NCBI RefSeq assembly: GCF_900116145.1
Contig: NZ_FPAB01000001.1
Coordinates: 310,001 to 374,000, forward strand
Length of the DNA stretch: 64,000 nucleotides
Direction: 5' to 3'
DNA from: Streptomyces harbinensis
GTDB taxonomy: Bacteria; Actinomycetota; Actinomycetes; Streptomycetales; Streptomycetaceae
The translations under genes and the position numbers were made by a program. A model generated the notes under the pieces. That model was not told the DNA's origin, did not search any database, and saw nothing but the letters and a program-made list of their open reading frames with translations. Shown piece after piece: positions 44,326 through 54,803 of the stretch; position 1 is the first letter of the stretch, and every line of letters starts with the position of its first letter.

Positions 44326-45837
44326 TCAGGGCGGTGCGGCGCCGCGGCGGGCGGCGGCGGCCAGGACGTCGGCGAGGTCGTCCAGGCGGTCCAGGGTGTG
44401 GAGGGTGCGGGCCATCCGGGGGTGGTGGGCGAAGCGCTCGCGGTGGCGGTGGAGGAAGGCCCAGTAGCCGGTGGTGTACGGGCAGGCGCGGTCGCCGGTG
44501 CGGTCCGAGGGGCGGTAGGCGCAGCCGTCGCACAGGTCGCTCATCCGGTGGATGTAGGCGCCGCCGGTGGTGTACGGCTTGCTGGTCATCGCGCCGTCGT
44601 CCGCGTACTGGGACATGCCCAGGACGTTGGGCAGCATCACCCAGTCGTAGCCGTCCACGAAGCAGCGGTGGAACCAGTCGGTGACCGCGGCCGGGTCCCA
44701 GCCGTCCTGGAGGGCGCGGCTGCCCAGCACCATCAGGCGCGGGATGTGGTGGGTCCAGCCGGTGTCGCGGACCTGGGCGAGGGTGGTGGACAAGCAGCGG
44801 GCCCGTACGGCGTCGGCGTCCAGGTCGAGGAACCAGCGCGGCAGCGGCTCGTGGTGGCCGAGCGCGTTGCGGTCGCGATAGGCGGGGCCGAAGTGCCAGT
44901 ACAGCTGCCACACGAACTCCCGCCACCCGGCGACCTGCCGGATGTAGCCCTCGGCGCTGTTGAGCGGGGCGTTCCCGGACCGCCAGGCCAGTTCGGCGCG
45001 GCCCACGCACTCGGCCGGGTCGAGCAGTCCGAGGTTGAGGGAACTGGAGAGCAGGCTGTGGGCGAGGACGCCGTCGCGGGCGAGCATGGCGTCCTCGTAG
45101 CTGCCGAACGCCGGCAGCCGGTGGTCCACGAAGTGGCGCAGGGCGGCCAGTGCCTGCCGCCGGGTGGCGGGGAAGCGGCGCGGGCCGTCCCGGCCGGCGA
45201 AGGAGACCAGGCCCTTGCGTTCCCACCGGTCGAGGTCGTGCCGGACCTCTTCGTCGATGGCGTCTTCCTTGGCCTGCCAGGGTCGCGGGACCGGGAGCCG
45301 GTCGTGGTCGCGCGGCGGGGGTTCGCGGTTGTCGTGGTCGAGGTTCCAGGTGCCGCCGGCCGGGCCGCCGTCGTCCATCAGCAGGCCCTGTGAGGTGCGC
45401 ACCCACCGGTAGAAGTCCTCCATGCGCAGGCCCTGTGCGCCGCGCCCCTCGGCCCAGGTGGCGAAGTCGGCGCGGGAGGTGAGGAATCCGCGGGGCTCCA
45501 GCACGTCCACGCCGTCCAGGGAGGTGACGAAGTCCAGCGCGGCGCGGGAGGTCGGGGCGTGGACGGTCAGCCGGTCGCCGGAGCGCAGCGCCGTGCGCAG
45601 GCCCTGCCGGTAGGTGTCGGCCCGTACGTAGCGGACGCGGTCGCCGAGTTCGGCGGCGCGGTGGCGCATGGCGGAGAGGACGAGATGGGCCTTGGCGCGG
45701 TGGAACCGGCGGCGGCGCAGGACCGAGCGGGCCTCGATCATCAGCAGCGGTGCCCCGCGGTCGCAGCCGCCGTGCCGGGGGTCGGTGAAGCGGGGGCCGA
45801 GCTGGTCCCCGAAGAGCCAGTGCGTCCGTGCGGCCAT
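44326..45837 (-). CDS. FeS-BCP-type photolyase/cryptochrome (PhrB-like)
   Basis: The 503-residue protein starts HWLFGDQLGP, the N-terminal fold of the prokaryotic (6-4) photolyase clade. Four cysteines match the [4Fe-4S] ligands of that clade: Cys348 (RCLSTTL), Cys436, Cys439 and Cys452 (CDGCAYRPSD...ACPY). The FAD region includes NSAEGYIRQVAGWREFVWQLYW and LPNVLGMSQYADDGAMTSKPYT. It would repair UV (6-4) photoproducts or act as a photoreceptor. ATG 45837 follows GAGGAC; longer starts add poly-proline. Confidence 0.92.
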   Translation of the reverse strand: MAARTHWLFGDQLGPRFTDPRHGGCDRGAPLLMIEARSVLRRRRFHRAKAHLVLSAMRHRAAELGDRVRYVRADTYRQGLRTALRSGDRLTVHAPTSRAALDFVTSLDGVDVLEPRGFLTSRADFATWAEGRGAQGLRMEDFYRWVRTSQGLLMDDGGPAGGTWNLDHDNREPPPRDHDRLPVPRPWQAKEDAIDEEVRHDLDRWERKGLVSFAGRDGPRRFPATRRQALAALRHFVDHRLPAFGSYEDAMLARDGVLAHSLLSSSLNLGLLDPAECVGRAELAWRSGNAPLNSAEGYIRQVAGWREFVWQLYWHFGPAYRDRNALGHHEPLPRWFLDLDADAVRARCLSTTLAQVRDTGWTHHIPRLMVLGSRALQDGWDPAAVTDWFHRCFVDGYDWVMLPNVLGMSQYADDGAMTSKPYTTGGAYIHRMSDLCDGCAYRPSDRTGDRACPYTTGYWAFLHRHRERFAHHPRMARTLHTLDRLDDLADVLAAAARRGAAPP

Positions 45838-46013
45838 GGTCCGTCCTCGGCTTCCGCGCGGGGGGGGTGGAGGGGGCGTCACGCTCAGGGTAGGGCGGTG
45901 TGGGCCGGGCCGCGCGTCCGGCGGGCCGCGTCGGAATCCGTCGCCGGGGTAGGTGGGGTGGACGGTGCAAGCTGGGAAGACGGAGTTTCCGAGGGATCAG
46001 GAGGGTGTGCGGC

Positions 46014-46427
46014 ATGGACAGTACGGCGTTGCGGGTGATCGGGGCGGCCACGTGCGCGTACGGGGTGGCGGTGGCGGTCAGGCCGCGCTGGCTGGCCCGG
46101 CCGTCCGGGTTGGGCGGGGACGCGCGGGTGGATGCCGCGCTGCGGCCGGTGGGGCTGCGGGACGCCGTGTCGGGGGCGGCCATGGTGCTGGCGCCGGAGG
46201 GGCCGGCGCTGCGGACGGCGGCGCTGGTGCGGATCGCCGCCGATGTCGGGGACGCGGTGGTCCTGGGGCGGACGCTGGAGGGGGTGTGGCGGCGGCGGGG
46301 CGCGGTGGCGGTGTCGCTGGCCTGGGGGGCGTTGTCGGCGGGTGCGCTGGTGGCGCCGCACCGGGTGTCCTCCCGGGGGCGTGGCGGCGGGGCGGGGCGG
46401 CCGGTGGCCTCCCCGGCCGCCGGCTGA
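46014..46427 (+). CDS. Small hypothetical membrane protein
   Basis: The 137-residue protein has about three to four weak hydrophobic spans: ALRVIGAATCAYGVAVAV, AVSGAAMVLAPEG and AVAVSLAWGALSAGALVAPH. A DALRPVGLRDAVSG-like segment recalls small DUF4267-type proteins, but I am not certain of the family. GGAGGG lies eight bases before the ATG. It is divergent from the photolyase and convergent with the catalase. Confidence 0.7.
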   Translation: MDSTALRVIGAATCAYGVAVAVRPRWLARPSGLGGDARVDAALRPVGLRDAVSGAAMVLAPEGPALRTAALVRIAADVGDAVVLGRTLEGVWRRRGAVAVSLAWGALSAGALVAPHRVSSRGRGGGAGRPVASPAAG

Positions 46428-46441
46428 GGGGTCGCCGGGCG

Positions 46442-46473
46442 CCGCGGGCCGGGGGCTGTTCCCCGGCCCGCGG
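46442..46473. terminator. Bidirectional terminator between the membrane protein and catalase genes
   Basis: CCGCGGGCCGGGG and CCCCGGCCCGCGG form a perfect 13-base stem with a six-base loop, filling the 54-base gap between two convergent stop codons. It can serve both strands. Confidence 0.8.
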
Positions 46474-46481
46474 TGTCCGGT

Positions 46482-48731
<2,250 letters not shown>

Positions 48732-48752
48732 GGGGCTCCTTAGGCAGGGCGG

Positions 48753-48783
48753 AAAATGCCTATATCGACATTTTGCTTGTCAA
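48753..48783 (-). promoter_or_regulatory. Catalase promoter region with AAAATG/CATTTT dyad
   Basis: AAAATG (48753-48758) and CATTTT (48769-48774) form a perfect six-base dyad with a ten-base AT-rich centre. On the coding strand a TTGACA (-35-like) directly precedes it at 48783-48778. The AT-rich patch stands out from its GC-rich surroundings 22-52 bases upstream of the start. A peroxide-responsive Fur-type repressor site is a guess, not shown. Confidence 0.45.
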
Positions 48784-48891
48784 CTCGACCAGTTCCGGGG
48801 TGTTCCGGTCAAGGAACGGGCCCCGCGTGTCCGTACCGGTGTGCGACATCCCTCCGATGCCGCTGTCCGGACCGTGCACGCCGGGCACCGT

Positions 48892-51800
48892 TCAGCGGCG
48901 CCGGCCGAGCCATCGGGCCGCCAGGAAGGCGGTGGCGAGAGCCGCGGCCGTCACCAGGGGCGCGTCCACGCCGTGCCGTTCGGTGCGGGGCGCCGCCTCG
49001 CGCTCCGGCTTCTCGCGGGGGGCGGCGGGCGCTCCGGGCAGGCCGAGGGCGAGCGCCTCGGCCAGATGCATCGCCCGGCGTCCGGTGTCCGCCTGGTCGA
49101 TCTGGGTGCGGCAGCTGAAGCCGTCGGCCAGGACGAGCGCGTCGGCGGGCGCGCGCCGGACGGCGGGCAGCAGGACGCGTTCCGCGCAGGCCATCGACAC
49201 CGCGTGGTGGCCTCGTTCGAAGCCGAAGTTGCCGGCCAGGCCGCAGCAGCCGGAGTCGGGGATCTCGGCGTCGATGCCGGCCCGGCGCATGACTTCCCGG
49301 TCCGGATCCTGGCCGAGGACCGCGTGCTGGTGGCAGTGGGTCTGCACCAGGGCGCCGCGGTCCAGCCGCGGTGGCCGCCAGTCGTCGGGGGTGCGGTGCA
49401 GCAGCGCCTCGGAGAGCGTGACGGTGGACTGCGCCAGCCGCTGGACGTCCTCGTTCTGGCTGAACATCTCCGGCGCGTCGGCGCGGAAGACGGCGGTGCA
49501 GGAGGGTTCCAGGCCGACGATCGGGGTACCGGCGGCCAGCCACGGCCGCAGGGTGTCGACGGTCGAGCGCAGCACCCGGCGGGCGCGGTCCAGTTGTCCG
49601 GTGGAGATCCAGGTCAGCCCGCAGCACACCGGCCGGCGGGGGACGGCGACCCGCAGCCCGGCGTGTTCGAGGACGGCAACGGCGGCCTGGAGGACGTGCG
49701 GGTGGAAGTAGGTGCTGAAGGTGTCCGGCCACAGCACGACGGCGCGCGGGTCGCCGGGCTCCGGTTCGGGAGCGGCGCGCCGCCGCCACCAGGCGAGGAA
49801 GGACTCCTCCGCGAACAGCGGCGCCGGGCGTTCGGCGGTGACACCGGCCAGCCGTTTGCCGAGCCGGGCCAGTCCCGGGGCGTGCAGGAGGGCGTTCACC
49901 GTGCGCGGCGAGACCTGGGCGGCGCGGGCCCACACCGGCAGCCAGCCCAGCGCGTAGTGCGCGGCCGGGCGCGGCCTACCGGCGTAGTGGTGGGAGAGGA
50001 ACTCGGCCTTGTAGGTGGCCATGTCCACCCCGGTGGGGCAGTCGGATTTGCATCCCTTGCAGGCCAGGCACAGATCCAGGGCGTCGCGGACGGCGGTGGA
50101 GCGCCAGCCGTCGGTGATCGCCGAGTCCGCGTGCCCGCCGAGCATTTCGAAGAGCAGCCGGGCCCGGCCCCGGGTGGAGTGCTCCTCCTCGCCGGTGGCC
50201 CGGTAGGAGGGGCACATGACGCCGCCCCGGTGCGAGCGGCAGTTGCCGATGCCGACGCAGCGCATCACGGAGCGGCGGAAGCTGTGCGCGTCCTCGGGGT
50301 AGTCGAAGTGCTGTTCCGGTGTCTCGTGCGGCTGCCAGTGGGGGCCGAGCCGCAGTTCGCCGTCGACCGGGTGCGGGCCCGTGGTGCGGTCGGGCGAGAC
50401 GATCTTGCCGGGGTTCATCCGGTCGTCCGGGTCGAACAGCGCCTTGAACTCGGTGAACGCGCCGACCAGCCGCTCGCCGAACATGCGGACCAGGAGTTCG
50501 CCGCGGGCCTGGCCGTCCCCGTGTTCGCCCGACAGCGAGCCGCCGTAGGCGTGCACGAGGTCGGCGGCGCGGGCCAGGAAGTCCCGGAATCCGGCGACGC
50601 CCCGCGCGTTCTTCAGTCCGAACGGGATGCGGGTGTGCACGCAGCCGTGGCCGAAGTGGCCGTAGAGCGAGGGGTGGTCGTAGCCGAACTCGGCGAACAG
50701 GGCCTTGAGGTCCCGCAGATAGTCGCCGAGCCGTTCGGGAGCGACGGCCGAGTCCTCCCAGCCCTCCCAGGTCTCGCGGCCGTCCGGCGGCCGGGCGGTC
50801 ACCCCCAGGCCCGCCTCCCTGGCCTGGAGGAAGCGCTGTTCCCGGTCGGTGTCGTCCGAGATCGCCACCCGGGGGTCGTCGGCGGTCAGGCCGAGACCGG
50901 CGAGCAGGGCGTCCACCCGGGCGTCGGCGTCCTCCTTGCTGTCGCCGCCCAGCTGCACGAACAGCCAGCTCTCTCCGGCCGGGAGCAGGGACAGCGACTC
51001 GGTGTGCACCCGCTCCTCGCGCATGAGCTGGGCCATCCGGTCGTCCAGCGCCTCCAGTTGCAGCGGCTCGCAGTGTGCGAGCAGCCGTGGTACGTCGTCG
51101 GCCGCCGCGCAGATGTCCGGGTAGCCGAGGACCACCAGGGCGTCGGCCGCCTCGATCGGGACCAGGTCGAGTTCGGCGCGGAGCACGGTCACGAGGGTGG
51201 ATTCGCTGCCGACGAGCGCGCGGGCCAGGTCGAAGCCCTTCTCCGGCAGCAGCGAGTCGAGGTTGTAGCCGGAGACCCGGCGCGGGATGTCGGGGAAGCC
51301 GGCCCGGATGTCGTCCGCGTACCGTTCGGCCAGCTCCCGGGCGCCCCGATACAGCCGGGCCATCTCGCCGCCTCCGGCCAGGATCTCCGCGTACCGGCCC
51401 TCGTCGGTCGGCCCGGCCCACAGCCGGCAGCCGCCGTAGGTGAGGACCTCCAGCCGGCGTACGTTGTCGACCGTCTTGCCGTAGCGCTGGGCGGAGGCGC
51501 CGCAGGAGTTGTTGCCGATCATGCCGCCAAGGGTGCAGTGCGTGTGGGTGGCGGGCTTGGGTCCGAACTTCAGCCCGTACGGCTCCAGCCCGCGGTTGAG
51601 TTCGTCGAGGGCGATGCCCGGCTCCACCACGCAGGTACGGGCCTCGGCGTCCACGGAGACCAGGCGGTGGCAGTACTTGGACCAGTCGAGTACCACGGCC
51701 ACGTTGGTGCACTGTCCGGCCAGGCTGGTGCCGCCGCCCCGGGAGAGCACCGGCGCGCCGTGCGCCGCGCAGACCGCGACCGCCTCGGCCCCGGCGTCCA

Positions 51801-51996
51801 CCGTGCGGGGGACGACCACGGCGATCGGCACCTGCCGGTAATTGGAGGCGTCGGTGGCGTAGGCACCCCGGCTGCCGGGGTCGAACCGGATCTCCCCGTC
51901 GACCCGTTGCCGCAGTTCGGCTTCCAGGCTCCGCAGGTCGAGGCCGGCCGGATCCGCCGGTTCTCCCTCGTCCGTCACCGGCTGGCGCGTCGTCAT
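48892..51996 (-). CDS. FAD/Fe-S dehydrogenase, YdiJ-like (D-2-hydroxyacid type)
   Basis: The 1034-residue protein fuses a GlcD-like half and a GlpC-like half. An FAD-binding PCMH domain (RGGGTSLAGQC near residue 87, GGMIGNNSCGAS near 150) and an FAD-oxidase C domain (SGEHGDGQARG near 490) are followed by iron-sulfur cysteines (CVGIGNC, CLACKGCKSDCPTG near 695) and two CCG domains (RRPVCCGLTW, DSGCCGLAGNFGFE). A C-terminal hydrophobic stretch (TAAALATAFLAARWLG) could anchor it. Family members oxidise D-2-hydroxyglutarate or D-lactate. The start overlaps the ThDP remnant stop (ATGA). Confidence 0.9.
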   Translation of the reverse strand: MTTRQPVTDEGEPADPAGLDLRSLEAELRQRVDGEIRFDPGSRGAYATDASNYRQVPIAVVVPRTVDAGAEAVAVCAAHGAPVLSRGGGTSLAGQCTNVAVVLDWSKYCHRLVSVDAEARTCVVEPGIALDELNRGLEPYGLKFGPKPATHTHCTLGGMIGNNSCGASAQRYGKTVDNVRRLEVLTYGGCRLWAGPTDEGRYAEILAGGGEMARLYRGARELAERYADDIRAGFPDIPRRVSGYNLDSLLPEKGFDLARALVGSESTLVTVLRAELDLVPIEAADALVVLGYPDICAAADDVPRLLAHCEPLQLEALDDRMAQLMREERVHTESLSLLPAGESWLFVQLGGDSKEDADARVDALLAGLGLTADDPRVAISDDTDREQRFLQAREAGLGVTARPPDGRETWEGWEDSAVAPERLGDYLRDLKALFAEFGYDHPSLYGHFGHGCVHTRIPFGLKNARGVAGFRDFLARAADLVHAYGGSLSGEHGDGQARGELLVRMFGERLVGAFTEFKALFDPDDRMNPGKIVSPDRTTGPHPVDGELRLGPHWQPHETPEQHFDYPEDAHSFRRSVMRCVGIGNCRSHRGGVMCPSYRATGEEEHSTRGRARLLFEMLGGHADSAITDGWRSTAVRDALDLCLACKGCKSDCPTGVDMATYKAEFLSHHYAGRPRPAAHYALGWLPVWARAAQVSPRTVNALLHAPGLARLGKRLAGVTAERPAPLFAEESFLAWWRRRAAPEPEPGDPRAVVLWPDTFSTYFHPHVLQAAVAVLEHAGLRVAVPRRPVCCGLTWISTGQLDRARRVLRSTVDTLRPWLAAGTPIVGLEPSCTAVFRADAPEMFSQNEDVQRLAQSTVTLSEALLHRTPDDWRPPRLDRGALVQTHCHQHAVLGQDPDREVMRRAGIDAEIPDSGCCGLAGNFGFERGHHAVSMACAERVLLPAVRRAPADALVLADGFSCRTQIDQADTGRRAMHLAEALALGLPGAPAAPREKPEREAAPRTERHGVDAPLVTAAALATAFLAARWLGRRR

Positions 51997-52316
51997 GGCG
52001 TGTCCTTCTCGCGTCGGTGCGGCGCCCGGTCCGGACGGCCGGGCAGGAACTCCTGGAGCTTCTGCTTCAGACCGTCCTTGACCACATGGGCCCGGTCGGG
52101 ATCGCCCTCGATCAGGGCGGTGGCGGTGGACTTGGCCTGGGACCAGGTCGCGTGCGGCGGGATCGGCGGGATGGCCGGGTCGGTGACGAACTCCGCCACG
52201 AATGGCCGGTCCGCCGCCAGCAGCCCGTTGATGCCGTCCCCGGCGTAGGCGAAGACGTGCTCGACACCCCATTCACGCAAACGGCGCAGCAGGTAGTCCG
52301 CCACCTTTTCGCCCAT
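51993..52316 (-). pseudogene. Internally deleted thiamine-diphosphate enzyme (pyruvate oxidase-like) remnant
   Basis: The 107-codon frame joins a perfect N-terminus of the acetolactate synthase/pyruvate oxidase family (MGEKVADYLLRRLREWGVEHVFAYAGDGINGLLAA) to the family C-terminus (DRPFVAEFVTDPAIPPIPPHATW, then IEGDPDRAHVVKDGLKQKLQEFLPG). Between them about 450 residues, including the central and ThDP-binding domains, are missing. The join keeps the frame open, so a 107-residue product could still be made, but it cannot be an enzyme. Its stop overlaps the start of the YdiJ-like gene by four bases, so translation may be kept for coupling. Confidence 0.85.
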
Positions 52317-52568
52317 GCCACCAACCCGTTCAGGAAGTTTGTGCGGAATTCCTTGATAGCACCGGATCATCCTCTTCGTCGGCCCGCCGGTACCGGCCCG
52401 GTCGGCCATTGGGAGGGGGTGGCGCACTCCGGCGGCCTGTCGGCGCCCGGGCGCCCGCCGGGGGCTGGCAGCGTTCCGCGCACCGGGGCGTCCGGCCCCG
52501 GGCACCGCGCCGAACGAGGAGTGGACGGAGCAGATGCCGAACGCGTACCGGCCGAGCGGGCCACGCGG

Positions 52569-53717
52569 GTGAGCGCCCGCCCCGGCACCGCGCCCCCGCC
52601 ACCGGCCGGACCGGTCGTGGAACGGGTCGAGACGCACGCCTTCCGGGTGCCGGTGGACGGCCCGGGCGGCATCGAGCAGGACGGCACACTCGACTGGAGC
52701 GCCACCACGCTGGTGCTGGTCCGGGTGTGGTCGGCCGGCACCGCCGGCCTCGGCTACACCTACGGCGACCGGTCCGTCGCCGCGTTCCTGGAGTCCACCC
52801 TGGCCGAGGCCGTACGCGGCGCCGACGCCCTCGCCCCGGCGGCGCTGTGGCAGCACTGCGACGCCCTGCTCCGCAACGCGGGCCGGCCGGGGGCCGGCGC
52901 GATGGCGCTCTCCGCCCTCGACATCGCCCTGTGGGACCTGAAAAGCCGTCTGCTCGGGCTGCCGCTGGTGCATCTGCTGCCGGCCTGGCACCGGGAGGTC
53001 CCCGTCTACGGCAGCGGCGGCTTCACCAACTACCCGCTCGGCCGGCTCGTGGAGCAGCTGGCCGGCTGGGTCGAACAGGGCATCCCCCGGGTCAAGCTGA
53101 AGACCTCCCGCTCCCCCGCCCACGACCCCGCGCGGCTGACCGCCGTCCGGCGCGCGATCGGGGACGCCCCGGAGCTGATGGCCGACGCCAACGGGGCGCT
53201 CTCCGGAAAACAGGCGCTGTACTGGGCCGGACGGCTGGCCGAGGAGTGGGGGGTCGGCTGGTTCGAGGAACCCGTCAGCTCCGACGACCCGCGGGGCCTG
53301 GCGCTGCTGCGGGAGCGCGGGCCGGCCGGACTGGACATCGCGGCCGGCGAGTACGCCTACCTCCTGCGGGACGTCACCGACCTGATCGAGGTGGTCGACT
53401 GCCTCCAGGCCGACGTCACCCGCTGCGGCGGCATCACCGCACTGCTGCGCATCGGCGGGCTCAGCGCCGCCCGGCACATCGATGTGTCGGCGCACTGCGC
53501 GCCGGCCGTCTCCGCCCACGCCTTCTGCGCGGTGCCGCGGCTGCGCCACCTGGAGTACTTCCACGACCACGTCCGGGTGGAAGGGCTGCTCTTCGACGGC
53601 GTACCGCAGCCCGCGGCCGGCGTGGTGCGCCCCGACACCGGCCGCCCGGGCCTGGGCCTGGAGGTCAGATGGGCGGACGCCGAACCCTGGCGGGTGCACG
53701 GGGAGCGACCCGGCTGA
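52569..53717 (+). CDS. Enolase-superfamily enzyme (mandelate racemase/muconate lactonising type)
   Basis: The protein of about 382 residues has the superfamily capping domain and barrel. The Lys pair KLKTS, metal ligands in ADANGA, FEEPVSSDD and AGEYAY, and the late catalytic DVSAHCAPAVSAH are all visible. It abstracts an alpha proton from a carboxylate, probably an acid sugar; the exact reaction is unknown. GTG 52569 overlaps the stop of a possible 12-codon leader frame (52534-52572). GTG 52521, directly after GAGGA, is an in-frame alternative start adding 16 residues. Confidence 0.87.
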   Translation: MSARPGTAPPPPAGPVVERVETHAFRVPVDGPGGIEQDGTLDWSATTLVLVRVWSAGTAGLGYTYGDRSVAAFLESTLAEAVRGADALAPAALWQHCDALLRNAGRPGAGAMALSALDIALWDLKSRLLGLPLVHLLPAWHREVPVYGSGGFTNYPLGRLVEQLAGWVEQGIPRVKLKTSRSPAHDPARLTAVRRAIGDAPELMADANGALSGKQALYWAGRLAEEWGVGWFEEPVSSDDPRGLALLRERGPAGLDIAAGEYAYLLRDVTDLIEVVDCLQADVTRCGGITALLRIGGLSAARHIDVSAHCAPAVSAHAFCAVPRLRHLEYFHDHVRVEGLLFDGVPQPAAGVVRPDTGRPGLGLEVRWADAEPWRVHGERPG

Positions 53718-53784
53718 CCCGCGCCCTCCGCTCTCCCCCTCCCCCGCGCCCTCCCCGCGCCGACGTCCCCGGAGGAACCACCCC

Positions 53785-54399
53785 ATGCCACCCACCCCTT
53801 CCGGCGAACCGTCCACCCCGGGCCGGCCCCGCCCCTGGGCTCTGCGCGACTACGCCGTCCTCGCGGACGGCGAACGCGGCGCCGTGGTGGGACCGCACGG
53901 CGAGATCGTGTGGCTGTGCGTGCCGCGCTGGGACAGCGACCCCGTGTTCTCCTCGCTCGTCGGCGGCGCCGGCACGTTCACCGTCGGCCCCGAGGACCCG
54001 TGGCACGTGTGGGGCGGCTCGTACGAGGACGGCTCCCTCATCCATGTCGGCCGCTGGGTCACCGGCGACACGGTGATCGAGTGCCGGGAGGCCCTGGCCG
54101 CCCCGGCCGCCGCCGACCGGGTGGTGCTGCTGCGCCGGATCCGGGCGGTGCGCGGCACGGCGCGGGTGCGGGTGCTGCTGGAGGGCCGCGACGGCTTCGG
54201 GTCCGTCCCCATGACCGGGGCGCGCCGGCACGGTGACACCTGGACCGCCCGGGCCGGGCGGCACCTGCTGCGGCTCGACGGCGCCCCCGGGGCGGCCGGC
54301 AGCTGCACCATGGTGAGGCGCACCGGGGTCCGGTCGTGGCGCAGTTCGCAGCGCAGCGCGTCGATGAAGCCGCGCAGTGCGCTCTTGGCACCGCAGTAG
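53785..54399 (+). pseudogene. Glycoside hydrolase family 15-type protein, N-terminal fragment
   Basis: From ATG 53785 (GGAGGA upstream) the frame encodes the N-terminal domain of GH15/trehalase-like proteins: LRDYAVLADGERGAVVGPHGEIVWLCVPRWDSD, then FTVGPEDPWHVWGGSY, then a RVRVLLEGRDGFG strand. Family similarity stops near 54295, about 170 residues in; a whole protein is about 600 residues and the catalytic (alpha/alpha)6 barrel is absent. The last 34 codons are antisense to an SDR gene fragment and are meaningless. The gene was cut by a deletion. Confidence 0.85.
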
Positions 54400-54755
54400 G
54401 CGCTCTGGAGCGGGACGCTGCGGTAGGTCAGCGCGGAGCCGACCTGCACCACGGTGCCGCCGCCGGAGTGCGCCATGGCGCGCAGCGCCGCCTGGACCCC
54501 GTGGACGGACCCGAGGTAGGTGACCTGGTGGCGCGGCCGATCTCGGCGGCGCCCATCCTCCCGACCGGCCCGAAGACGGTCGAGAAGGCGGCGTTCACCC
54601 ACACATCGATCCGGCCGTACTCGGCCAGCACCCGGTCGGCCGCCGCGTCCACCGCCGCGGCGTCGGCCACGTCCACCGGGACGACCAGGGCCCGGCCGCC
54701 CGCCGCCCGGACCTCGGCGGCGGCGGCCTCCAGGCCCCGGCGCCCGCGCGCCGGC
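54297..54755 (-). pseudogene. Short-chain dehydrogenase fragment, truncated and frameshifted
   Basis: Two frames together give an SDR without its ends. GLEAAAAEVRAAGGRALVVPVDVAD, then VDAAADRVLAEYGRIDVWVNAAF, are in one frame. TYLGSVHGVQAALRAMA, GGGTVVQVGSALTYRSVPLQSAYCGAKSALRG (active-site Tyr and Lys) and VRLTMVQLPA are in the next. One missing base near 54525 explains the shift. The N-terminal nucleotide-binding Gly-rich loop and the C-terminal third are gone. It is in convergent, tail-to-tail contact with the GH15 fragment. Confidence 0.85.
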
Positions 54756-54803
54756 CGCGCCGGAGCGGGTTTGCGGCCGGTGCGCGGGGGCACTCGCGGC
54801 GGC

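Noticed and set aside
54336-54803. In-frame upstream extension of the first GT2 gene
   Set aside because: The codons before 54804 are antisense to the SDR fragment, and ATG 54804 gives a normal GT2 N-terminus.
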